Below are positions 17,526 through 27,206 of a stretch of DNA of 64,000 bases, in pieces. The notes under the pieces were generated by a model. The model did not search any database. It saw only the letters and a list, made by a program, of their open reading frames with translations, and was not told where the DNA came from. The position numbers and the translations under genes were made by a program. Positions within the stretch are counted from its first letter, which is position 1. Every line of letters begins with the position of its first letter. Source of the stretch: Natronorubrum halalkaliphilum (GTDB lineage: Archaea; Halobacteriota; Halobacteria; Halobacteriales; Natrialbaceae); the NCBI RefSeq assembly GCF_009834785.1, contig NZ_WUYX01000015.1, forward strand, positions 1-64,000. Reading direction: 5' to 3'.

Positions 17526-17882
17526 ATGTCAGACGTTAAGTGCAATAGTTCGTCTCAAGAAGAAAAGGAAGGGGCACAGTCGCCGTCCGATCTGGATACG
17601 GTCTTCGATATCCTCTCGGATCGGCAGCGAAGGGTGCTGTTACAGCACTTAGAGACGGACGAGCCGACGACTATCGATGAACTCGTCGACGAAATGAGTG
17701 CCCATATCGAAGCCGATCCGCCCCAAATCTCCATCGCGCTTCACCAGAAGCACCTCCCCAAGATGGCCGAGACGGAACTCCTCGACTACGACCCCCGTTC
17801 GGAAACGGTTCGGTACTACGGCCACCGGTTTCTCGACGAAGTACTGGACTACACGGCGTCGGAGGATCTCTGCGACGAGTGA
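17526..17882 (+). CDS. DUF7344 domain winged-helix-like regulator
   Basis: A 118-aa protein. FDILSDRQRRVLLQHLETDE is a typical first helix pair, followed by TIDELVDEMSAH, ISIALHQKHLPKMAE and LLDYDPRSETVRY. The family is common in haloarchaea and presumed DNA-binding; targets are not known. The start ATG follows an A/T-rich promoter region. The C-terminal half is also found as a fragment at 13203-13448. Confidence 0.8.
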   Translation: MSDVKCNSSSQEEKEGAQSPSDLDTVFDILSDRQRRVLLQHLETDEPTTIDELVDEMSAHIEADPPQISIALHQKHLPKMAETELLDYDPRSETVRYYGHRFLDEVLDYTASEDLCDE

Positions 17883-17999
17883 GATCCGTTTTCGACTCAC
17901 TCGAGAGACCCCTGGGCTCGAAGTACCGATCAGCACTAATCGCTATCCGCTCGTCACCGGAAACAAAACGGAGCGAGGAACCTCCTGCCTACTGTCCGA

Positions 18000-19169
18000 T
18001 TAGAACGCCCGCTTGATCTTCTCGAAGAACCCTTCCTTGACCTCGATTTCGTCGCCGCCGGCCTCCGCGAACGCCTCGAGGGCCTCGCGCTGGTCCTCGT
18101 TCAGGTTCTCGGGGGTGACGATCTGGACCTGCACGAAGAGGTCACCCTGGCCGCGGCCCCGAAGTCGTGGCATCCCCTTGCCCTCGAGCCGGAACGTCTC
18201 GCCGCTCTGGGTGCTCTTGGGAATCTCGAGTTCGACGCTGCCGTCGAGCGTCGGCACCTCGACGGTGTCGCCGAAGGTGGCCTGCGGGAACGAGATCGGC
18301 AGTCGGTACTGCAGATCGTCGCCCTGGCGTTCGAACTCCTCGTGGTCGCGGATCGAGACGTCGATCAGCAGGTCGCCGCGACGCCCGCCTTCGGGACTGG
18401 GTGCGCCCTCGCGTTCCATTCGGAGGGTCTGGCCCTCCTGAATCCCCGCGGGCACTTCGACGGTCAGCGTGGCCTCGTTGCGGACGTACCCCTCGCCGCG
18501 GCACTCGCCGCAGGTCTCGGAGTACAGCGTCCCGTCGCCCTCACAGCGCGGACAGGACGTCGTCTGCTGGACGCGACCCAGCGGCGTCTGCTGAACCTGG
18601 GTGACCTGCCCTCGGCCCTGACACTCCGGGCAGGTCTGGGCGTCCGCATCCGGCGGATGACCTTCGCCCTCGCAGACGTCACACTCCTCGGGACGCTCGA
18701 CGGTAAACTGCTTCTGTGCGCCGTCGTAGGCCTCCTCGAGATCGATCTCGAGTTCGGTTCGCAGGTCGCGGCCCTTGCGCGGACGGCGTCGGCCGCGGCC
18801 GCCGCCACCGCCGCCGAAGACCTGCTCGAAGATGTCGCCGAGTCCGCCGCCACCCATGCCGCCACCGCCGCCCATCCCGCCAAACGGGCCGCCGCCCATC
18901 CCGCCGCCAGCGCCGCCTTCGCTGGCGTCGAAGCCGTGCTTTTCGGCCTGCTCGTAGCGGTCGTGGCCCATCCGGTCGTAGGCGCTGCGTTTCTCTTCGT
19001 CGGTCAGTACCTGCTTCGCTTTCTGGATCTTTTTGAACTTCTCTTCGGCGTCAGGGTCGTCGCTGACGTCCGGATGATACTCCGTCGCCTTCGTCCGGTA
19101 GGCCTGTTTGATCTCCTCGGTTGACGCGTCGGGGCTTACGCCGAGCACGTCGTAGAAGTCCTCGCTCAT
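18000..19169 (-). CDS. dnaJ: Chaperone protein DnaJ (Hsp40)
   Basis: A 389-aa co-chaperone that delivers unfolded clients to DnaK and stimulates its ATPase. Residues 1-70 are the J domain with the HPD motif (EYHPDVSDD). A Gly/Phe-rich segment follows (about 75-130), then four zinc-binding CxxCxGxG repeats (CDVCEGEG, CPECQGRG, CPRCEGDG, CGECRGEG), then the substrate-binding C-terminal domains. It is a full type I DnaJ. It is the last of the grpE-dnaK-dnaJ series on this strand, with its own spacer of about 190 bases and a possible TATA at 19226-19232. Confidence 0.97.
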   Translation of the reverse strand: MSEDFYDVLGVSPDASTEEIKQAYRTKATEYHPDVSDDPDAEEKFKKIQKAKQVLTDEEKRSAYDRMGHDRYEQAEKHGFDASEGGAGGGMGGGPFGGMGGGGGMGGGGLGDIFEQVFGGGGGGRGRRRPRKGRDLRTELEIDLEEAYDGAQKQFTVERPEECDVCEGEGHPPDADAQTCPECQGRGQVTQVQQTPLGRVQQTTSCPRCEGDGTLYSETCGECRGEGYVRNEATLTVEVPAGIQEGQTLRMEREGAPSPEGGRRGDLLIDVSIRDHEEFERQGDDLQYRLPISFPQATFGDTVEVPTLDGSVELEIPKSTQSGETFRLEGKGMPRLRGRGQGDLFVQVQIVTPENLNEDQREALEAFAEAGGDEIEVKEGFFEKIKRAF

Positions 19170-19356
19170 TCGTTGTCAAACCGATACTCGGTTGAGCCAC
19201 TTGAAACGAACGTTCCAAGACCGAACTTTTTACGCTTCAGGTTCGCTTCGCTCACCCTCGCGCAAAAACTTCGATGAAAAAGGCCGCTCGCTCCCGTTGG
19301 TCGCTCGCGGGTGCAGTGCTTGCGTCAGACTACCGCTGCGGGCTGAGTACGACGAC

Positions 19357-21285
19357 TTACTCGTCGTCCTCGTCCTCGACTTCGTCGGCGATATCCTCGA
19401 AGTCCGCGTCGACGTACTCCTCGCCCTCGCCGCCGGCAGCGCCTTCGGGGCCTGGGTTCGGACCGCCGCCCATGCCGCCTGGACCTGCACCTGCAGCACC
19501 GCCAGCTGCGCCGCCCGCGGCACCGCCAGCGCCCGCCGCGCCGGCTTCCTGGTAGATCTGCTTGCCGATCTCCTGCAGTTCCTTGCTCAGATCTTCGGTC
19601 GCGGCTTCGATGTCCTCGGCGTCGGAATCGCTGTCGTCGATGGTTTCCTCGAGGTCCTCGACGGCCGCTTCGATGTCACCGCGCAGGTCGTCGTCGACCT
19701 CCTCGTTTTCCTCGAGCAGCGTTTCGGCGCGCTGGATCGTCGCTTCGGCCGTGTTGCGAGCCTCGATGCGCTCGCGCTTCTGTTTGTCCTCTTCGGCGTG
19801 TTTCTCGGCCTCTTCCTGCATCTTCTCGATCTCGGAGTCCGAAAGGCCAGCGCCGCCTTCGATGGTGATCTCCTCGCTGGTGCCGGTACCCTTGTCCTCG
19901 GCGCTTACGTTGACGATGCCGTTCTCGTCGATCGAGAACGTGACCTCGATCTGTGGCGTCCCCGCGGGCGCCGGCGGGATGTCGGTCAGGTGGAACTCGC
20001 CGAGCATCTCGTTTTTCTCGGCCAGTTCGCGCTCACCCTGGAAAACGCGGACCTGCACGGAGGTCTGGTTGTCAGCTGCCGTGGTGAAGATTTTCGACTC
20101 CTCCGTCGGAATCGTCGTGTTCTTCTCGATGAGTCGCTCGAAGAGGCCACCCTTGACCTCGATACCGAGCGAGAGCGGCGTCACGTCGAGCAGGACGATG
20201 TCGTCGACCTCGCCGCCGAGAACGCCACCCTGAATCGCCGCGCCGAGCGCGACGGCTTCGTCGGGGTTGACGTTCTTCTGGGGCTCCTTGCCGGTCAGCT
20301 CTTCGACTTTCTCCGCGACCTGTGGCATTCGCGTGGAGCCACCGACCAGGAGGACTTCGTCGATATCGTCTTTCTCGTAGCCGGCGTCCTCGAGTGCCTG
20401 CTCGGTCGGCTCGACGGTGCGATCGATCAGGTCGCTGGTAAGCGATTCGAACTTGGCACGGGTCAGCGACTCTTCGAGGTGGATCGGACCGTCGTCCGTC
20501 GCGGTGATGAAGGGAAGGTTGATCTCGGTCTCCTTTCGGCTCGAGAGTTCGATCTTGGCCTCCTCTGCGGCGTCCTTGAGCCGCTGGAGCGCCTGTCGGT
20601 CGTCGCGGAGGTCGATGCCGTGTTCCGCTTCGAACTCCTCGGCGAGCCAGTCGATGATCGCGCCGTCCCAGTCGTCGCCACCGAGGTCGTTGTCACCGTT
20701 GGTTGCGACGACTTCGTAGACGCCGCCGCCGAGATCGAGAATAGAAACGTCGAAGGTACCGCCACCGAGGTCGTAGACGAGCACGGTCTGGTCGGAGTCG
20801 TCGTCGAGGCCGTAGGCCATCGACGCGGCCGTCGGCTCGTTGATGATGCGCTCGACCTCGAAGCCGGCGATCTCGCCGGCGTCTTTGGTCGCCTGGCGCT
20901 GTCGGTCGGAGAAGTACGCGGGGACCGTAATGACGGCCTTCTCGACCTCGTCACCCAGATACTCCTCGGCGTCGTGTTTGATCTTCTGGAGGATCATCGC
21001 CGAGATCTGCTCGGGCGTGTACTCCTCGTCTTCGATCTCGACAGTGTAGTCTTCTTCGCCGATGTGGCGCTTGATCGACGCGATCGTCTTTTCGGGGTTC
21101 TGGATCGCCTGGTTCTTCGCCGGTTTGCCGACGAGGCGCTCGTCGTCGTCGGTAAACGCGACGACGGAGGGCGTCGTCCGCTCACCTTCGGCGTTAACGA
21201 TGATCTCCGGATCGCCACCTTCCATCACCGCGAACGCGCTGTTCGTCGTCCCCAGGTCGATTCCAAGAATTTTGTTGCTCGCCAT
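19357..21285 (-). CDS. dnaK: Molecular chaperone DnaK (Hsp70)
   Basis: A 642-aa ATP-dependent chaperone. The nucleotide-binding domain shows [17 protein letters not shown] (phosphate 1), [13 protein letters not shown] (phosphate 2) and [13 protein letters not shown] (adenosine motif). The substrate-binding domain follows ([10 protein letters not shown]), with a Gly/Ala-rich linker and an acidic C-terminus ending EVEDEDDE. The in-frame ATG 21 nt upstream is unlikely; the start at 21285 (MASNKIL) gives the standard N-terminus. It lies between grpE and dnaJ. Confidence 0.97.
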   Translation of the reverse strand: MASNKILGIDLGTTNSAFAVMEGGDPEIIVNAEGERTTPSVVAFTDDDERLVGKPAKNQAIQNPEKTIASIKRHIGEEDYTVEIEDEEYTPEQISAMILQKIKHDAEEYLGDEVEKAVITVPAYFSDRQRQATKDAGEIAGFEVERIINEPTAASMAYGLDDDSDQTVLVYDLGGGTFDVSILDLGGGVYEVVATNGDNDLGGDDWDGAIIDWLAEEFEAEHGIDLRDDRQALQRLKDAAEEAKIELSSRKETEINLPFITATDDGPIHLEESLTRAKFESLTSDLIDRTVEPTEQALEDAGYEKDDIDEVLLVGGSTRMPQVAEKVEELTGKEPQKNVNPDEAVALGAAIQGGVLGGEVDDIVLLDVTPLSLGIEVKGGLFERLIEKNTTIPTEESKIFTTAADNQTSVQVRVFQGERELAEKNEMLGEFHLTDIPPAPAGTPQIEVTFSIDENGIVNVSAEDKGTGTSEEITIEGGAGLSDSEIEKMQEEAEKHAEEDKQKRERIEARNTAEATIQRAETLLEENEEVDDDLRGDIEAAVEDLEETIDDSDSDAEDIEAATEDLSKELQEIGKQIYQEAGAAGAGGAAGGAAGGAAGAGPGGMGGGPNPGPEGAAGGEGEEYVDADFEDIADEVEDEDDE

Positions 21286-21310
21286 CGTGGAGGCTATTGT
21301 GCGCACTTTG

Positions 21311-21319
21311 TTTTAAAGG
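21311..21319 (-). promoter_or_regulatory. TATA box for dnaK
   Basis: On the minus strand CCTTTAAAA lies about 30 nt before the dnaK ATG, fitting a short or absent 5' leader. A second A/T block lies near 21345. Confidence 0.5.
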
Positions 21320-21450
21320 TTACTAGGGAGTATCGGGGTCAGAATAAAATATCTCGAGACGGCCATAGACGGTACTCTCACCGTCTGAAACGCTCCAAAT
21401 AGAATTTCGATCTTCGCCGGAACAGCGCAGTTGGCCGGCAGTATTATCAG

Positions 21451-22641
21451 TTAGTTATCTGTCTCGTCGGCTGCGTTCACATCTGATTCGTCCGCGGTCG
21501 CATCGTCTTCGGACGCATCCTCGTCGGCGTCCGTCTCGTCGCTCGCGATCTCGCCGCCGAGTTCGATCGCGCCCTCGGTATCGTCGTCATCGTCCGCACC
21601 GTCCGTAGCGCCGTCGACCGTCGAATCGTCCGCCTCGTCGCTCGTCCCCTCATCTCCACTCTCACTTTCGGAGCCGTCGTCTCCCTCGTCGGCTTCCTCA
21701 CCCTCGAGTTCGCCGTTCGAGACCGTCACCTGCGCGTTCTGGATGACCTTGTCGCCCATCTCGTAGCCGGGTGTAAAGACGTCGGCGATGGTCCCTTCGG
21801 GCTGGGCGCTGTCGACCTGCATCATGACCTCGTGCCGTTGCGGGTCGGTCTCGGTTCCGGGCTCGGGATCGATCTCCGAGACGTTCTCGTCCTCGAGGAT
21901 GCGGTCGAACTCCCGCAGCGTCATCTCGACGCCGTCGCGCAGGCTCTCGGCGTCGCCGCTATCTTCCTCGAGTGCGCGTTTCAGGTTGTCGCGGACGCCG
22001 AGCAGTCGTTCGACGAGGTCCTCGGTCGCGCGGTCTTTGATCTGGTCCTGGCGCTTTTTCGCCCGCTTCTTGTAGTTCTGGAAGTCGGCCTGCTTGCGCT
22101 TGAGTCGACTCTTCAGGTCGTCGATCTCCGCCTCGGACTCCTCGAGTTGCGCGTCGCGCGCGTCGAGTTCGTCCTGTAGGTCGCCGATGGTCTCGGCCTG
22201 TTCCTCGACGCGTTCGCTGAGATCCTCGAGTTCCTGGCGCTGGTGTTTGACGGTGCCGTTTAGCTCGCGAGCCTCCTCGACGATGGCGTTGACCTTGTGG
22301 GCGAGTTCGTCGTCGAACTCGGTGACGCGGTCGAGGAGTTGCTGGATGTCCTCGCTCGTCTGGGGCGCGTTCGTTGCCTCGGTGGTAATCTTCGATTCCG
22401 ACTCGGTCCCCGAGTCCGAACCCGCTCCGGATCCCGTTCCCGACCCCTGCTGGGAGGTCGCAGTCGCGTCCTCGGTCGAGTCGTCTGCGTTCGTCGAATC
22501 CGCATTGGTGGCGTCGGATTCGCCGTTCGATTCCTCCGTTTCCGTCGCCGCAGATTCGACGTCGGCCGTATCGCCGTCGTCGGATTGCTCCTCGGACGGG
22601 ACACCCTGGGCGGAAGCGTCCGTGCCCTCGTCTTCGTTCAT
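21451..22641 (-). CDS. grpE: GrpE nucleotide-exchange factor with long acidic extensions
   Basis: A 396-aa DnaK nucleotide-exchange factor, about twice the bacterial length. Residues about 1-105 are a low-complexity Asp/Glu/Ser/Thr segment. A coiled coil follows (about 105-200: RQELEDLSERVEEQAETIGD), then the GrpE core (RKQADFQNYKKRAKKRQD; HEVMMQVDSAQPEGTIADVF; TPGYEMGDKVIQNAQVTVS). A second acidic tail of about 90 residues ends the protein. The extensions likely reflect high-salt adaptation. First gene of the chaperone series. Confidence 0.93.
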   Translation of the reverse strand: MNEDEGTDASAQGVPSEEQSDDGDTADVESAATETEESNGESDATNADSTNADDSTEDATATSQQGSGTGSGAGSDSGTESESKITTEATNAPQTSEDIQQLLDRVTEFDDELAHKVNAIVEEARELNGTVKHQRQELEDLSERVEEQAETIGDLQDELDARDAQLEESEAEIDDLKSRLKRKQADFQNYKKRAKKRQDQIKDRATEDLVERLLGVRDNLKRALEEDSGDAESLRDGVEMTLREFDRILEDENVSEIDPEPGTETDPQRHEVMMQVDSAQPEGTIADVFTPGYEMGDKVIQNAQVTVSNGELEGEEADEGDDGSESESGDEGTSDEADDSTVDGATDGADDDDDTEGAIELGGEIASDETDADEDASEDDATADESDVNAADETDN

Positions 22642-22661
22642 ATGCCAGTCAACGAACAGCG

Positions 22662-22670
22662 GTAATAAAA
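22662..22670 (-). promoter_or_regulatory. TATA box for grpE
   Basis: On the minus strand TTTTATTAC is centred about 26 nt before the grpE ATG, indicating a leaderless transcript. Confidence 0.5.
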
Positions 22671-22728
22671 GGGTTGAGGTACGGTGGTCTCAGCTCCGCC
22701 GACCTCGAGTCGATCGCCGCGAGTCCGA

Positions 22729-22737
22729 CAATATTTG
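22729..22737 (+). promoter_or_regulatory. TATA box for the XPB-like helicase gene
   Basis: AATATTTG lies about 28 nt before the GTG at 22762. This spacing supports the GTG as the start of a leaderless message. Confidence 0.45.
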
Positions 22738-22761
22738 TTCGTGCCGTCCCGAAAACGGACC

Positions 22762-24234
22762 GTGACGCGGCCCCAGGACGAACGCGCGGCGTCGGCGTCG
22801 ACACCGATCACGCTCCGGTACGAGGACGGCACCGTCCGGATCGACGGCCTCGAAGGAGCGACGCTGACCGCCGTCCGCGAGTCGGTTCCCGCTCTCGAGG
22901 CCGACCGCCGAACCGACGGCTGGCGGAGCCCCGCGTTTCGCTACGCCGACGTCCGTGCCGCGCTGTGGGACGCCGATATCGACGCCGACCGAATCGACGA
23001 CCGCGTGCTCAGCCTCGAGTCGCTGCCGACGCTCCGCTCCGCGTACGAACTCCGCGAGTACCAGCGGACGGCCCTGGAGGCGTGGCTCGAGACCGATCGC
23101 TGGCGCGACGGCAACCCGTCCCACGCCCTCGAGTCGCTCGCGCGAGCGCCCGCTGGCGTGCTCGAACTCCCAACCGGCAGCGGGAAGACGGTCATCGCCC
23201 TGAAAGCCATCGAACGGCTCGGGGTGCCGACGCTCGTCGTCGTGCCGACGATCGACCTCCTCGAGCAGTGGCAACGTGAACTCGAGGACGAGTTCGATTG
23301 CGAGATCGGACGCTTCGGCGGCGGCGAACAGCGCTTCGGCCCGATCACCGTCTCGACCTACGATTCGGCCTACCTGAAAGCCGATTCGGTTGGCGACCGC
23401 TTCGGGTTCGTCGTCTTCGACGAGGTCCACCACCTCGGCGGCGAGGGATACCGAGAGATCGCCCGCCTGCTCGCCGCTCCGGCCCGACTCGGACTCACCG
23501 CAACGTTCGAGCGTCCGGACGACGCTCACGAGATCATCGAGGAAATCGCCGGCCCGCTGGTCTACCGGGTCGCCGTCGACGAGTTAGCGGGCGATCACCT
23601 CGCGACGTACGATCTAAAGCGACTCGAGGTGGCGCTTACGCCCGCCGAGCGCGAGGCCTACGAGCGCAATCAGGAGACGTTCACGGACTACCTCGCGCGA
23701 TCGAACATCCGGATGCAAAGCGGATCGGACTACCAGGAACTCGTCAAACGCTCCGGCAACGACCCCGAGGCCCGCAAGGCGCTGCTCGCCCGCCAGCGCG
23801 CCCGCGAGATCATGCTCGGCAGCGACGCCAAACTCGAGGCCCTCGAGGAGATTCTCGACGACCATCGCGGCGAGCGGACGATCGTCTTCACGGCCCACAA
23901 CGACCTCGCGTACGACGTCAGCGAGCGGTTCCTGATTCCGACGATCACCCACCAGACGGGAGCCGCGGAGCGTCGGGAGATCCTCGAGCGGTTCCGCGAG
24001 GGGACCTACACCCGGATCGCGACGTCGAACGTCTTAGACGAGGGCGTCGACGTCCCCGACGCATCCGTCGCGGTCGTCCTCTCGGGCAGCGGCAGCGAAC
24101 GCGAGTTTACCCAGCGACTCGGACGGATCCTTCGCCCGAAGACAGACCGGAGCCGAGCCGTCCTCTACGAAGTGCTCTCGAAGGATACCGGCGAAGAACG
24201 CGTCTCGAGCCGTCGGCGGGACGATTCGCGATAG
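22762..24234 (+). CDS. XPB/Rad25-like superfamily 2 DNA helicase
   Basis: A 490-aa ATP-dependent helicase. Walker A is in LELPTGSGKTVIALKA, the DEAH-type box is FDEVHHLGG, motif III LGLTATFER, and motif VI FTQRLGRILRPK. An N-terminal region of about 110 residues precedes the helicase core, as in archaeal XPB proteins. The likely role is DNA opening in repair or transcription-coupled processes. GTG at 22762 is chosen from promoter spacing. A DUF790/Bax1-like gene, the known nuclease partner of archaeal XPB, lies 7 kb away at 31467. Confidence 0.88.
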   Translation: MTRPQDERAASASTPITLRYEDGTVRIDGLEGATLTAVRESVPALEADRRTDGWRSPAFRYADVRAALWDADIDADRIDDRVLSLESLPTLRSAYELREYQRTALEAWLETDRWRDGNPSHALESLARAPAGVLELPTGSGKTVIALKAIERLGVPTLVVVPTIDLLEQWQRELEDEFDCEIGRFGGGEQRFGPITVSTYDSAYLKADSVGDRFGFVVFDEVHHLGGEGYREIARLLAAPARLGLTATFERPDDAHEIIEEIAGPLVYRVAVDELAGDHLATYDLKRLEVALTPAEREAYERNQETFTDYLARSNIRMQSGSDYQELVKRSGNDPEARKALLARQRAREIMLGSDAKLEALEEILDDHRGERTIVFTAHNDLAYDVSERFLIPTITHQTGAAERREILERFREGTYTRIATSNVLDEGVDVPDASVAVVLSGSGSEREFTQRLGRILRPKTDRSRAVLYEVLSKDTGEERVSSRRRDDSR

Positions 24235-24319
24235 ACTCGCGTCGAGAGAGTTGCGAACGGAGCGCTCACGGTGGCAGTTCGCCCATTCCTTTCCCGACGC
24301 CTCGTCTATCAGACCACGA

Positions 24320-24688
24320 TCACTCACCCGGATGCGCGATGGTGGTGAGCAGCGCGTTCTCGGCCTGCCGGGAATCCAGACGGGTGCGCTGGCAGACGAC
24401 CGGCAGGTCGGACTCGATCACGCTCGCGAAGTCCTCACCCTTCGGGATCTTTTCGGGGTCTTCGAACTCGTTGAATCGGAAGTGTCTGGTTCGCTCCGCG
24501 GGAACCGTCTTCTCGAAGGGGCCGATCGGCCCGCGATCGGCGAAATAAACCGTAATTTCGACGGTAGCCTCCTCGTCATTCGTATTCAGAATACAGACGG
24601 TCTCGTGGCTCTCCATCTCGGGTTCGGGGCCGGTACTCTCCGCGGGAATGTAGCCCTCCGGAATCGCCCAGGTGTGTTTTCCGGTCAT
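24320..24688 (-). CDS. Sensory rhodopsin transducer (ASRT) family protein
   Basis: A 122-aa protein matching the soluble ASRT family (the Anabaena sensory rhodopsin transducer fold): WAIPEGYIPAES, CILNTNDEEATVEITVYFAD, ERTRHFRFNEF, and QRTRLDSRQAENALLTTIA. The family forms beta-sandwich tetramers; many members occur without rhodopsin and may bind sugars or DNA. There is no rhodopsin gene in the window. It stands alone, convergent with the helicase gene. Confidence 0.85.
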   Translation of the reverse strand: MTGKHTWAIPEGYIPAESTGPEPEMESHETVCILNTNDEEATVEITVYFADRGPIGPFEKTVPAERTRHFRFNEFEDPEKIPKGEDFASVIESDLPVVCQRTRLDSRQAENALLTTIAHPGE

Positions 24689-24809
24689 CGCTTCTCAACG
24701 AAGAGACGACGGAAACGCGGATAACACACGGGCTTGTACCCTCAGGCGAGTATCGGGACGAGAGTCCGCCGTTAGCCCTGACTCTCGAGACCGGTCGTCT
24801 GTCAGGGCT

Positions 24810-24848
24810 GATGTCGCTGTCAGTGTCGATGTCGGTGTCCGTGTCCGT
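24810..24848. repeat. Degenerate GTGTC-type hexanucleotide tract
   Basis: Successive six-base units GATGTC, GCTGTC, AGTGTC, GATGTC, GGTGTC, CGTGTC lie just downstream of the F420-oxidoreductase gene. It is not in a coding region I can support. Confidence 0.55.
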
Positions 24849-24881
24849 TCCGTGCCGGTACCGAAACGAGTGCATCCCTCC

Positions 24882-25841
24882 TCACTCGAGTTCCGGCCGC
24901 ACGTGCTCCCCGAAGGTCTCGATGAACTCCTCCTGATTCGTGTTGACGTTGTGGAGGAACACCCGATCGACGTCGAGTTGGAGATCCGCCTCGAGCCACT
25001 CGATATGCTCCTCGAGATCCGCGGAGACGCGGACGTTCTCCGCGACCTGTTCCTCGTCGACCGTCGCTTTCAGCTCGTCGTACTGTTCGGGCGTCCGAAG
25101 TTCCTGGGTCACCGTCCCCGGGACGCAGTTGGTGGCCCACTGCTCGTAGGCGCCCTCGAGGGCGGCCTCGTCGCTTTCGTCGTAGGAGTGCTGGGCCTTC
25201 AGATAGACCGGCTTGTCCGGTGCCTGCTCTTTGAACGCCTCGACGCGGCTGGCGTCGTCCTCGTGGTCCGGCGTCGCGATCGTGATCATGCCGTCGGCCC
25301 ACTCGGCGAGCCACTCGGCGGTCGCTTCCGAGAGCGCAGCGCCGATCAGCGGTGGCGCCGTTTCCGGCCGTGAGTACAGTTGCGCCTTCTCGACGTCGAC
25401 GCGTCCGTGGTGGGTCACCTGTTCGCCCTCCCACAGCCGTCGCATGATGTCGGCACACTCCTCGAGGCGGGCGTTTCGTTCGCGTTTGACCGGCCAGTCG
25501 GTCCCCGTGATCCCCTCGTTGAGGATCTGACCGCTGCCGACGGCGAGCCAGAACCGGTCAGGATACATCTCCCGCAACGTCGCGGCTCCCTGTGCGATGA
25601 TGGCGGGATGATAGCGATAGCCCGGGGCGTTGACCGTCCCGAACGTCATCTCGGTCGCTTCCAGGGCCGAGCCGAGCCAGGACCAGACGAGACCCGATTC
25701 GCCCTGTTGCTCGCTCCAGGGATGGAAGTGATCCGAGGCGAGCGCGTAGTCGAACCCACGGTCGTCCGCGAGTTGGATCCACTCGAGGAGGTCGCTCGGC
25801 GCGAACTGCTCGTGTGAGGCGTGATAGCCGATGGCAGTCAT
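24882..25841 (-). CDS. LLM-class F420-dependent oxidoreductase
   Basis: A 319-aa luciferase-like monooxygenase-fold protein using coenzyme F420. It resembles the F420-dependent glucose-6-phosphate dehydrogenase-like group: GYHASHEQFAPSDLLEWIQL, DHFHPWSEQQGESGLVWSWL, and FWLAVGSGQILNE. The true substrate is unknown; haloarchaea make F420 and carry many paralogues. Single gene with ATG at 25841. Confidence 0.9.
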   Translation of the reverse strand: MTAIGYHASHEQFAPSDLLEWIQLADDRGFDYALASDHFHPWSEQQGESGLVWSWLGSALEATEMTFGTVNAPGYRYHPAIIAQGAATLREMYPDRFWLAVGSGQILNEGITGTDWPVKRERNARLEECADIMRRLWEGEQVTHHGRVDVEKAQLYSRPETAPPLIGAALSEATAEWLAEWADGMITIATPDHEDDASRVEAFKEQAPDKPVYLKAQHSYDESDEAALEGAYEQWATNCVPGTVTQELRTPEQYDELKATVDEEQVAENVRVSADLEEHIEWLEADLQLDVDRVFLHNVNTNQEEFIETFGEHVRPELE

Positions 25842-26204
25842 GAGTAGCTCAGCTCCGGTGGCGTTGTGGTCGTGATCGTACCCGTCTCCGTACTCGTGGC
25901 CGATCGCGCATCGACTTGACTCTCGGTGAGCGGAGTCGTTACTCGAGAATACGACGGTAACACGGCCTCATACACTACAAAACATCACTTAGTTCTACAG
26001 TATGCGTATGCATGATTCGGGGGTCCCCGAGCCAGTTCGGGACATCCTCGTTCCAGTGGTCCGTACGAGTCGATCGACGACTGCGTATTGCCGTCGAACG
26101 GGTAACGGTACGTATCGAGACCGACTGCCGAGAACGTACCGCAACACTGCCACCCCAGCGGCGGATAGTCAATCTACTTACCGTGGGAGAGAGGATGTTC
26201 GACC
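25842..26204. other. Intergenic, divergent promoters
   Basis: About 360 bases between the F420 oxidoreductase and the pyrophosphatase. It includes an A/T-rich part near 25970-26000 and a TATA-like CTACTTA near 26174 before the pyrophosphatase. No gene seen. Confidence 0.4.
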
Positions 26205-27131
26205 ATGTCGAACGCCATTCACGTCATCGGTCACCAGCAACCGGACACGGACACCGTCTGTTCTGCAATCGCGTACGCGCGGCTGAAGCAAGCCCAGGAA
26301 ACGGATGCCGTCCCGGCTCGAGCCGGTGCCCTCAACCCGGAGACGAAGTTCGTACTGGACCGCTGGGACGTCGAAGCGCCGGCGCTTCTCGAGGATGCGA
26401 CGGATGACCGACTGATTCTCGTGGATCACAACGAGTACAGTCAGACCGTTCCCGGCGCACGGGAGGCGGAGATCATCGAGGTCGTCGATCACCACCGGAT
26501 CGGCGACGTGGAGACCAGCGCGCCCATCTTCTTCCGGAACGAACCGGTCGGCTCCACCGCGACCATCCTCACGGGGCTGTACGACGATGCCGACGTCGAA
26601 ATCGACTCGCAGACTGCGGGGCTGTTATTGAGCGGACTCCTGAGCGACACCGTCGTGCTCCGGTCGCCGACGACCACCGAGGCGGACCGGACCGCGGCCG
26701 AGCGGCTGGCGGACAGCGCCGGCGTCGAGTACGAAGCCTACGGCAAGGAACTGCTCCAACAGAAGAGCAAACTCGGGGAGAAAGCGCCTCGAGAGATGGT
26801 TCTCGGTGATTTCAAAGAGTTCGAGTTCGGGCCACACCACGTCGGTATCGGTCAGATCGAAACGGTCGAGCCGGACGCCGTGTTGACCCAGCGAGAGGCC
26901 GTGCTCGACGCGATGGACGCCATCGTCGACGAACGGGAGTACGCTGTGCTCCTGTTGCTCGTCACGGACCTCCTCGAGGAGGAGTCCACCGCCCTGGTCG
27001 CCGGTGATCGGACGGAGACCGTCGAAGCGGGGCTCGACGTCACGTTCGACGGTCAGGAAGCGTTCCTGCCCGGCGTCATGTCTCGGAAAAAGCAGGTCGT
27101 GCCGCCGCTCGAGGGCGCGTTCGAGGAGTAG
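26205..27131 (+). CDS. ppaC: Manganese-dependent inorganic pyrophosphatase (family II)
   Basis: A 308-aa DHH-superfamily enzyme that hydrolyses pyrophosphate to phosphate. Metal-binding motifs are visible in order: HVIGHQQPDTDTVCSAIAY, LVDHNEYSQT, and VDHHRIGD. The C-terminal DHHA2 domain ends with SRKKQVVPPLEGAF, the typical substrate-binding SRKKQ loop. Length is normal. The gene stands alone. Confidence 0.95.
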   Translation: MSNAIHVIGHQQPDTDTVCSAIAYARLKQAQETDAVPARAGALNPETKFVLDRWDVEAPALLEDATDDRLILVDHNEYSQTVPGAREAEIIEVVDHHRIGDVETSAPIFFRNEPVGSTATILTGLYDDADVEIDSQTAGLLLSGLLSDTVVLRSPTTTEADRTAAERLADSAGVEYEAYGKELLQQKSKLGEKAPREMVLGDFKEFEFGPHHVGIGQIETVEPDAVLTQREAVLDAMDAIVDEREYAVLLLLVTDLLEEESTALVAGDRTETVEAGLDVTFDGQEAFLPGVMSRKKQVVPPLEGAFEE

Positions 27132-27206
27132 CGTTGCGGAGCAGCCGGTACCGTCGCTCACTGAGGAAGATCCTAATCGAAGCGGTATACCCACGGAAAC
27201 CGGCCG

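Noticed and set aside
19192-21402. 736-codon plus-strand frame opposite dnaK
   Set aside because: It is the antisense of dnaK, a common artefact in high-GC DNA; it has no domain, and the true gene is beyond doubt.
26002-26286. 94-codon plus-strand frame upstream of the pyrophosphatase
   Set aside because: It overlaps the probable promoter of the pyrophosphatase and its translation shows no conserved pattern.
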